Positions 56,241 through 64,000 of a DNA stretch of 64,000 bases are shown piece by piece. How positions within the stretch are numbered: the stretch's first letter is position 1; every line of letters begins with the position of its first letter. This stretch comes from Gracilaria gracilis (Eukaryota > Rhodophyta > Florideophyceae > Gracilariales > Gracilariaceae): the NCBI GenBank assembly GCA_030374805.1, contig JARGSG010000006.1, forward strand, positions 992,001 through 1,056,000, written 5' to 3'. Both the position numbers and the translations under genes were made by a program. The notes beneath the pieces are model-generated. The model ran no database searches. It saw nothing but the letters and a program-made list of their open reading frames with translations, and was not told the origin of the DNA.

Positions 56241-57697
56241 CTACCCGATTCCAGCAGCGAGTGCCTCCGGGAGGTGGATAGGGTCATCGTTTGCATTCTG
56301 ACACGAAAGGTAGTACTTGGATGCGACCAGTTTCAGCTGAACTGGATCGATTTCCGACAGCTTCTTGTCTTGAACGTGGGTTCTTACTCGTTCAAGATGC
56401 TCGTCCAAATCAAAACCAATACCATTTAGGAAAAGCCTACCAAGTAGCGCTTCGTCCATGTCCTCGTCTACAACGTAGAAAGTTACTTCTCCAATAAGAA
56501 GAGGAATATTAGATCCTGAGAGACAGATCGTGATCGACACAACGACTGTCTTTGATGCTGTGTAGTCAGCATCTACGTTGAATGCGCCCTTGAGTTCCAC
56601 TGGTTTTTTTGAACACATTAACAGGTGACTTCTCTGTTTCCTCGAAAAGAGCTAACAGCATGGCGCTGCAGTCTGCTCCATAGTCGTCCAGAGCGACAGC
56701 AGGGACTTTGTTCTCGAAATGAATTCGGTATCGCCCGTCTTGTGTTGTATCAGAAAGATTTTGAACTTTCTTGACAGCCTTGGCGGCTTTCTTTGTCTTA
56801 AAATATTGTTCAAGTAGTTTCTTTCGTTCCTCCGCTGAGGTGATGGGACAGTTCTTAACACGATGTATTTCAGGACATTTGGGGTTCAGACATTGTGCAG
56901 TCCAATCCTTGGCTGGTACCTTTTCCCTTCCGGAAAAAACAACTTTTTTCCCAGAGCCGAACGTAGTTCGTTCCATTTGATCACCCCCCAGACGACGAGA
57001 CTTAGGCGTCTTTCCTGCCTTCTTTCCATGTTCGGCACGATTTCGTTTCCCGGTGGAGGCCATTCGAGAGCGAGCAGTTTCATTCTGCGACAATTCTACT
57101 GCCAAAGCAGCAACCTTCTTTCGAAAGAATTTGATGTTGCTTTTTTCTTCTGTGTTCCAAAGTGCTCGTCTCGTCCTGATTCGCTCCCATAGCAGTGGCG
57201 GTTCGATCTTTCCCTTCAATTCGTTTATCATCACTTTGGATTTCTCTTTGTCGTTGATAATAGACGAAGCTTTATGCTGATCAAGAGCCTTGATGATATT
57301 GAATACAAATGTGGTAACAGCTCCAGCAAGGTCTTGATCGCATACTTTGTACGGAAACAGAGCCGATGGCGGCCTCAATGCGTTTCGATAAGTCTTTCGG
57401 TGCGATAGCGAGCGCATCATCGATCCATTTACGTACTTTCCCTGCTGTTGCTTTTACTAATGTAGAAGCATTTCCAATTTCCCCCATAATGCAAAGAGCC
57501 TGTAGCGTGCTGCTTTCAATGCAGTCTCTGATAGAAGCAATAGCCATTTGGTCATCTTCAATGCGAGAACGATTAACATCGGAACATTTCTCCTTGTAGG
57601 CTGCGTAAGCAGTCTCGAACCGAATCAGAGCTGGTTTCGTAAGCTCGTGAAGTATGGGAGCCTTGATGTAAGCAATGACTCCATAATTTGAAGCCAT
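56241..57697 (-). pseudogene. Element A gag and protease region
   Basis: Gag begins at ATG 57697 (MASNYGVIAYIKAPIL), close to the A' gag. It includes the QALCIMGEIGNASTLVKATAG run that recurs in the A' remnant at 58895-59052. Downstream, a Cys/His pair (CLNPKCPEIHRVKNC, near 56880-56840) is zinc-knuckle-like. The protease-like region follows with VALDDYGADCSAMLL and EALLGRLFL. Fossil with a few breaks. Confidence 0.7.
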
Positions 57698-57724
57698 GTG
57701 AAAGCTACAGAAAACGAAAATGGT

Positions 57725-58445
57725 ACATTATTCCACTGTATTCACTTGCCAGAACTAAGAGGCGTTGTTGCCTCCTTCGAACGTGTAGACGTTCAATGCT
57801 GCGATAGGCTGCTGACGACAGCAGACTAGTTCTTTCGTCTAGTGGCCGCACCCTTTGCCAAAGCGTGGCAAACAAGACCAGGGCACCGCTGCACGTTTGC
57901 TTGTGCGTGCGACAGTTGCTCGTCGCCTTCCAAATTGACGCAATAGAACATTCCAAGACAAAACAAAATGATAAACGATAAAGGGCAGTAGGCGGGGTGG
58001 GTAAAAAGAGATCCAACAATGTAGAGCGGCAAACGTAAAGAGTATACGGTAAAGCGCAGAGCAAAATGTAGCAGAACAATGTCGATGTGAAATGTAGCAG
58101 AACGATGTTGAAGCTTGTGAAAGACAAGAACACTGAACCAGCAAGTCGTTCGAGAGTATAAGTACAACTCCATACCCGGAACACTTCTACACTTTTGCAC
58201 CAGATTCAGATGGCGTTTCCAAAACGGTAGGCTGCAGGCCACGACCCCGAAGTAGGGCGGCGATGGAGATTTGTGCAGTAGATAGAAAGTGCTACCCACA
58301 GCAAATCACTTCCTTATGTAGCTATCAGAACCGCACATTCGAGAGTGCATCCCAAAGAGGAATCACACTGTACTCCGAAAGGGTATCATGTAAACTTCGT
58401 CATGTTCCTGCACGTTCCAATAAACTACCACCTACGGTTGGACCA
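57725..58445. other. Unexplained insert in element A leader
   Basis: About 720 bp absent from the corresponding leader of A' (35310-35320), where the two flanks are contiguous. No gene recognised; several overlapping minus frames (57705-58299) are probably incidental. Contains paired words such as TTTGCCAAAGCGTGGCAAA (57855-57873). It could be a solo LTR or MITE; no clear duplication seen. Confidence 0.4.
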
Positions 58446-58487
58446 GTAGTTACAAGAGAACTCGTACTCTTTGAGATCAAAGCGCTT

Positions 58488-58894
58488 TGTTGGCGAGTTC
58501 TACGAGTAACAGTACTGTAAGGATTTTTTAGTCAAGTTGTTAAACTGAAAGTCGCAGAGGTTGAGGATATGCGCAGGGTACGGAGTGGCGGAAGGAGCAC
58601 GAGAAGCGGAGAAACAAAAACTCGTGAACAGGAGAGTCAGGCAAAAAGGAAATGGCACACCTCCGGCTTAATGTTCTTCTTTTTTCGGAGGTTGCTTTCG
58701 GCCGTCAGCCGAAAGCTTTTATAATGGATTGCCCACGACCATCGCTATGCATGGCGATCGTCGTTGGTGAGTCTTAACTTAAATACCGTCTGCAGATGAG
58801 CACATGCGAACTGGCTGCAGCGGCTCACCCTCTCAAGTCCAGTTCCAACCGTCTTTTGCTGTGCTGAGCGGGCTGCAGTGAGATGGTCTCAACA
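58488..58894 (-). mobile_element. Element A 5' LTR
   Basis: Reads TGTTGAGACC from 58894 down to CGCCAACA at 58488 (407 bp). Shorter than the A' LTR because about 115 bp upstream of the promoter is missing. TGCAT duplication immediately right (58895-58899). Confidence 0.85.
58694..58764 (-). promoter_or_regulatory. A 5' LTR core promoter with paired hairpins
   Basis: On the minus strand TATAAAAG (58723-58716), then a perfect 9-bp stem (58716-58694). Upstream (58764-58735) is a stem of ACGAC and ATCGC pairing with GCGAT and GTCGT, separated by one mismatch. Confidence 0.65.
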
Positions 58895-59052
58895 TGCATT
58901 AAAAGCAGCACGCTACAGGCTCTTTGCATTATGGGAAAAATGAAAATGCTTTATACTAGAAGAAGCTACAGCAGAGAAAGTACAAAAATAGTTCCTTGAT
59001 GCGCTCGCTACCGAACCAAAAGACTTATCGGAACGCATTGAGGCCGCCATCG
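58895..59052 (+). pseudogene. Element A' gag remnant
   Basis: Plus-strand DNA matching the A gag (around its LQALCIMG to LSKRIEAAI region). It continues the A' gag cut at 35527, and is cut again by element E. Fossil. Confidence 0.75.
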
Positions 59053-59393
59053 TGTAGTGGCAGGTATCCAGCCACAGCCACACATACTATCAGTCACAGA
59101 CCTTTGACTGTGCTCCACAGAATACGACCGACAAGCTCCATCACTTAGCACCTGGCACCCAGGACTGAGAGTCTCTGGGTGGTACTTGAGATCGAGCTGC
59201 GCTCCAAATTGGGTGACTCCCAATTGGAAACTCTGCATCGGTGTACTCAACCCACCGATTGACCTCCACTTCTCAATAAACTCGAAGCATCGGACTCCAC
59301 CTTTCACATTTTTCCCCCTTGAGCTCTCAACCGAAGTGCACAGTGATCACTGCCGATACTCACGGTTGTATTGCATCACCGTTTGATCGAAAA

Positions 59394-59850
59394 ATGGCGT
59401 CCACTTCGACGCCAAACAATTCTGGAGATGAAGGTTTCTTTCTACAGCAACCAAACTCTGTCTCATTCTCAGTGAGACATCCAAAACTGATCAACACGAA
59501 ACCCAAGGCTATCTTCGTCTTTTTGAGTCAATACGGCCAATATGTTAACGAGGTCACTGCAAGGGCATTGCAGCTTGCCGTTGTCGACTCAAAGACGACA
59601 GAACCAGTACGGCCAGTCAATCTGAGCTACTGTGTCCACTCAGAATGGCTCGAGTCTTGTATCGAACTGGAATACGTTCCCGACATTTCTAAATTGGAAG
59701 ATCTAACAGATGCAAAACTCAGAACTTACCTGGAATCTGAAGTCGGAGAAAAAAAAGGATACCATGACAGTTGATGGAATCGACGCTATCATTAAACGCA
59801 AACTTGCAATGGACATGACAGACACGTCTTCCCGATCTAGAATGAAAGGT
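59394..59850 (+). pseudogene. Element E gag, first part
   Basis: ATG in AAAATGGCGTCC. Frame with NSVSFSVRHPKLINTKP, VFLSQYGQYVNEVTARA and CVHSEWLESCIELEYV, a gag N-terminal pattern of this element group. The next frame begins MTVDGIDAIIKRKLAMD. Interrupted by fragment X. Fossil. Confidence 0.6.
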
Positions 59851-59879
59851 TTGTTTACATCTTAAGTCTCCGTCCTCCG

Positions 59880-60300
59880 CCACAACGGTCTCTCGTGGGT
59901 CATGAAGTATTGTTGTTCAGTGTAGGGTACCGCTTGAAGCAGCAGAAAGGATGAAGGAAGTTTGGGAAAGAAGACGGAGGGTACACTCACTTCGAGTTGT
60001 CCGCTCGTGTGAGTTGCCATCCGAAAACTCGGATGGCCTTTTATGCGCACCCTCGCCGAGTCGGTTGACCGCTGACTCGGTGAAACACTTTTGCTTGTGG
60101 AGATATTAAGTGTTGCATACACCAGATATCTACTGACCGTCTCTTGCAAACTAATATTGATTCGGCGACACCAACGTGATGAGTCCCAACTTCAATACAT
60201 TTCAGTACTGACTGGATTAGCATTGAACGCAGTGTATATGAAAACGACATATGCGACCGTACACGAGTAGTCTTGACGCAACTACCGCGCATATGCGGTC
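59880..60300 (-). mobile_element. LTR fragment X inside element E gag
   Basis: About 420 bp absent from expected gag. On the minus strand it has CATAAAAGG, then a perfect 9-bp stem GCCATCCGA/TCGGATGGC (60037-60016), and upstream a 7-bp stem CCGAGTC/GACTCGG (60080-60056). The region 59930-60090 resembles fragment Y (43.87-44.03 kb). Probably a solo LTR; ends approximate. Confidence 0.5.
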
Positions 60301-61617
60301 AAACTGCATCCACAACGCTCAGCAGTAGCTACTGTATTCAACAAGTATCATCCTAATGTGGCGGTGAAGCATATTCTGTACGCCATCAAACCAAAATCCT
60401 TACAAGTACGCCTCGAAAGTGATTTGGAATTGGTTCACGCAGCGCTTCGAAAGGATTCCAAAAGCTTCATAAAGCACGCGATTTCTGTTGCCGAAGCGTT
60501 TCAAATCTTTGATAACGGACCGCCTTCGCGCAACCGAATTTAAAAGCCCAACAGGACAAACAATATCCTTATAAACGGTTCTTTGGAATCAAGCACAAAG
60601 CCAACCGACACTGCTCGCCCACAACCATTAAAGGTTAAGTCAAAGCGACCACCGCATTTCTACCCACATGAGCCCTGCAAACGTAATGCTGAACGTCATT
60701 GGATCGATGATTGCTGGAAATCCACTGACGCTGAAAAGGAAGCCCTCAAATCCGAACTCTCGGCTAAGAAAGTAGCCGATGGTCCTTCGAAGTCAACCAA
60801 AGCCGAGAAAGCCAGAGCCAATCGAAACAAATCTGGTAATGTCGGCCGTCAACTGCATTCAGAAGACCACGACAGCCCAAACTGCTCGATTACTGTGTCT
60901 GATGGAATGACGTCCATCCAGTCCAGCGGCAGGTGCGATTGTGGAAATGACGATAGCATTGTTTCACCCAGACTCGCTGATCCAGCAGCCATCCAGGAAT
61001 TTGGAGAAATATCGGCAATCGAAAATGTCTCACTCGCAGTCGCTCTGAAGAAATAAATTTAAGACACCACATAACTCTTCAAATTCTCTCGAGTTCGGAC
61101 TGTATCACGAAAATTCTGCATCTGGCTTCTGGTAACTTGGCGCTTATGAACATTTCACTTTTGGTCGCCGAGGATGATCTGGCCTGCGAAAATGAACTAA
61201 TTTGGATGCCTGTGCTACAGCATTTGCGTGTGGACACCCACACTGTGGGACAAGAACAGATTCACTCTGAATGGCTCGGATCGTTCAGAAGTGGGAAACC
61301 CGACATCTCAAGCAACGCAGGGTTACGTTCGCCGCCTAATGATTCCCCGAATCAATCATTGGTCCCCTTCCACCGAAGCACCGCAGCCAGACACCGATCG
61401 ACCACGAGGCGTTTACGACACTGCACGTCAAAAGTCGGATCCTTTCCCAGACCCAGCACTGCTCGATCCCGTCGACACCGATCAACACGGCGACATTCTC
61501 CGAGCAGTTGATGACATGCTGTAGAACGCTGTTCCTAATGGAATCCCCATATCCGAATCCAACGCACTCAAGAACATTGTTCAGGAAAATCTCGATATCT
61601 TCCGCACATCGCTTTCT

Positions 61618-62530
61618 TTAGGACCGCCCGCTAACGTCGCACCATTGAAAATACGTTTCACACCTGACGCTCGTCCAATACGCGTGTGTCTCCGCAAGTA
61701 CTCCCACGAGCAGCGACAGTTTCTTGACACATTTCTCACAGAGCTCGTAGCTGGCCTGGCCTATCCCAAACCGTCTACTCCATGGGCTTCTGCACCTCTC
61801 ATTGTCCCGAAGCCAGGCCCAGCCTATTTTAGCTTTACTGTGGATCTTCGTCCCATCAACCAATTTACTGTGAGACACCAGTACCCAATGCCAAACGTTG
61901 AGCAGGAGATTTTGAAGCAAGCCAAATCCAGTTTTTTCGCATCTTTCGATCTCTCTCATGGTTATTGGCAATTCTCACTCGACAAAGATTCCCAGGAACT
62001 GCAGTCCTTTGTCACACCTGATGGTGTTTTTTTCTCCAACCAGGGTGCTTCATGGCACAACAACCACCACCATATAACTTCAATGAGTTCGAGCCGATGT
62101 GTTTTCTAAGGATATTTTGAAGCAGCTACTGTACTGGTGAGATGAAATTCTTTTGCATAATGCCATTATCCCAGGTCTTCTTGATGGAATCAGGCTCTCC
62201 CGCATTTGCGCACAGCACGGCATCAAACTACACCCAAAGAAGTGCATCCTCTTCGCCAAATCAATTCGTTGGTGCGGCCGCATTGTCTCCGCAGATGGAG
62301 TACGCTATAACACACGCCAGCTTGACGGTCTCGTTCACATGGAACTGCCCAAGACTGGCGCACATCTACAACAATTTGTTTGTGCAATGCAATCCGTGAA
62401 ATCCGCAATTGCAGACTTCAACGAGCTCATCTTTCCACTACATGACTTCATGGAACTTGTCTATCACGCTACCAGAAAACGAACCAAGCGTCCCGTTGCT
62501 GCCGTTCCACTCCAAGCTCTGAATTAGGGC
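61618..62530 (+). pseudogene. Element E reverse transcriptase
   Basis: Frame with VAGLAYPKPSTPWASAPLIV, FTVDLRPINQFT and FFASFDLSHGYWQFSLDK, a standard Gypsy RT N-terminal half. Later parts are in other frames. Fossil. Confidence 0.75.
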
Positions 62531-62539
62531 GAAAAGGAA

Positions 62540-62910
62540 ACTGAAGCATTCGAGAAGTGCAAGCACGCTCTAGCCAACCTCGTGACACTCGCCCACAGAG
62601 ACGGACAACAGCGACTCTGCATTCACACGGACGCCTCAAACATAAGTTGGTCAGGCATCGTAACTCAAGTCCTTCTAGAAAAACTCTCGAAGCCGCATAA
62701 GGACCAACGTCACACTCCCCTCGTTTTCTGCTCAGAACGTTTTAATGCCACCCAGCTAGGCTGATTCACGCTCGAGAAAGAAGGATTCCCGATCATGGCA
62801 ACGGTAGACCGTATGCACTGGCTTGCAGCCACTGCGGCCGGATTTGATTTGTTCACGAACCACAACAATCTGGGGTTTCTGTTTGACCCGCTCAACTTGT
62901 TCCCGATCTG
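62540..62910 (+). pseudogene. Element E RNase H region
   Basis: LCIHTDASNISWSGIVTQV, then EKEGFPIMATVDRMHW and FTNHNNLGFLFDP, the usual TDAS, E and TNH/TDH elements. Fossil. Confidence 0.65.
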
Positions 62911-63179
62911 AGTCAATCTTCGACGCGCAAGGTACTGCGTTGGGCAGTGAGGCTAAGCGCTTGTTTGTACACTTGCTTTCACATCAGCGGTTGGACAACG
63001 TCTGGGCATACATGCGCACGCGTTGGTGCGTTCCGAGACTCCTTCGACGTCTCATCCGAATCCCGGTTCTCCCATCATCTAATGCGGAATCATTTTGTTT
63101 GCCTTCGTCCGATGAAGTCGCTCATAGCCAACAGGTGTCTGCAACCTCCCGCCCAGCTGACGCCAAGCTCTTTGATGGG

Positions 63180-64000
63180 CTATGGAGAACCGCCAAAGGA
63201 GCTATTTGGATCCCGAACGAAGCCGAGGACCTCCAGCTAGGATTGTACATCATCGCACACACCGGACCAGCAGGTCACCGGGGCAGAAACACAACATTGA
63301 AGGTTCTGAGCTTTCAATATGTCTGATACACACTCGAAGCAGATGTTCACGCCTTTCTGAAAGCCTGCATAGACTGCCTCTCAACTTTAGGTCGAAGAAA
63401 GTCCCGAGGCCCTTCGGGCCAGCTGTTTATGGCATCAAGGCCAACGATCTGCTACAGTTCGACTACATCGAAATCAGACAAATCAAAGCAGGCCCGAAGT
63501 ACATTTTTATGCTTCGTGACGATCATTCAGACTAAAAGTTGGGTTTTGCCACAGCAGGAAAATCGGCGGAGAACGCGACACTGGCCATCATCGACTGGTG
63601 TGCCGCCTTCAACGTCTCTTTCGGTCTCATGCCAGATGGTCCTACTCATTTCCGGAATTCCACAGTTCGCATGGTCACGAAAGCTGTGCGAGTGCTGCAT
63701 CACTTTACTCTCCCCTATAATCCGTGGAGCAACAGAGCTATTGAGAGACTTGGCAAAGAAGTTGTCCGCACCTTCCGAGCTCTGGTGTCCGAGTTCCAAA
63801 TTGAATTCTCAGAGTGGCCCGATTTGCTGCCTCTCGTACAAAGTGTAAACAACGCTCCCTCACCTCAGCGACACAGCATTGCTCCCATCACTGCCTTCCT
63901 TGGAATAGAACCGACACCCCCGATCGCTACATTTTTACGCACCACCACCGCAAAATCCATCACAGTTTACGAGAGACAGCTTGAGCACTGCGTGAACATC
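63180..64000 (+). pseudogene. Element E integrase, cut by window end
   Basis: Zinc-binding H residues in AHTGPAGHRG, then C-x2-C in the ACIDCL run, then LLQFDYIEI with the first Asp. Later parts in other frames include PYNPWSNRAIERL-type sequence (63713-63748) with the Glu. Fossil. Confidence 0.65.

Larger units (their letters stand above)
35528..58894 (-). mobile_element. LTR element A (Ty3/Gypsy-like fossil), whole nest
   Basis: Minus-strand element of the same family as A', inserted in the A' gag with a 5-bp duplication TGCAT (35523-35527 and 58895-58899). Parts in element order: 5' LTR 58488-58894, insert-bearing leader, gag about 57697-56570, protease region about 56620-56240, RT about 56160-55130, RNase H about 54780-54340, integrase about 54065-53497 continuing at 39782-39019, polypurine run next to 38978, 3' LTR 38977-35528. 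Nested inside are element B, an unclassified insert with a MITE in the 3' LTR, a probable solo LTR in RT and an unexplained insert in the leader. Coding parts are broken in roughly ten places. The LTRs have diverged strongly. Confidence 0.85.
59053..64000 (+). mobile_element. Ty3/Gypsy-like element E, partial (fossil)
   Basis: Plus-strand LTR element starting TGTAGTGG at 59053 inside the A' gag and running off the window. The 5' LTR ends near 59361, with AATAAA at about 59273. Gag from ATG 59394 (MASTSTPNNSGDEG), interrupted by LTR fragment X, then more gag (60358-61056) with a Cys/His run PCKRNAERHWIDDCW. Protease region about 61137-61530, RT about 61645-62500, RNase H about 62540-62900, integrase from about 63180. 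It is related to A in RT and integrase style. Broken in many places (roughly ten or more). Confidence 0.8.

Noticed and set aside
60201-60540. Separate small gene downstream of fragment X
   Set aside because: The protein fits the continuation of element E gag, so it is part of the fossil and not a host gene.

Overview
This window is eukaryotic repeat-rich DNA with no confidently identified host gene. The mobile elements are of eukaryotic kinds: several Ty3/Gypsy families (one with a chromodomain-like tail), a PIF/Harbinger element with its SANT/Myb partner gene, a hAT element and a piggyBac-type element. The Harbinger gene pair and the gag style suggest an oomycete or fungus-like protist, but nothing here fixes the species. 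I see no rRNA, tRNA or CRISPR.

Left half (1-31719): a head-to-tail array of a unit of about 8.9 kb. Three units are complete (1-8922, 8923-17829, 17830-26759) and a fourth (26760-31719) is cut off by an insertion. The copies are almost identical. Each unit has a GC-rich block, a minisatellite of sixteen 15-bp repeats, an antisense open frame of 211 codons (coiled-coil-like, function unknown), and two diverged halves (about 400-1990 and 4780-6190 of the unit) that descend from an older internal duplication. A segment of about 330 bp near unit position 7.6-8.0 kb is inverted in copies 2 and 3 relative to copy 1. A zone around 25.67-28.19 kb carries many one-base insertions and looks like unpolished consensus.

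Right half (31720-64000): a deep nest of insertions that can be ordered from target-site duplications. LTR element A' (plus strand) landed in array unit 4 at 31720. Its 5' LTR was hit by a small hAT element (31938-34961, 8-bp duplication), which was hit by a piggyBac-type element (32262-34872, TTAA). The A' gag was hit by a second copy of the same family, A (minus strand, 35528-58894, duplication TGCAT). The 3' LTR of A holds an unclassified insert (about 35568-38175) that itself holds a MITE (36578-37512, duplication ATT). The integrase of A was hit by Gypsy element B (plus strand, 39789-53490). B holds a Harbinger element (about 40.58-42.79 kb), an LTR fragment (about 43.84-44.10 kb) and Gypsy element C (minus strand, 45459-50673), whose pol is open from end to end. 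Just past A, the A' gag resumes for about 150 bp and is then broken by Gypsy element E (59053 to the window end), which holds another LTR fragment (about 59.88-60.30 kb). The far ends of A', of array unit 4 and of E lie beyond the window.

The pattern I find most worth testing is promoter architecture. In most of the LTR families here the TATA box sits beside, or in the loop of, a short perfect or near-perfect hairpin, often with a second hairpin just upstream. The stem sequences differ between families while pairing is kept. A TATA-like sequence in the GC-rich block of the array unit has the same layout.
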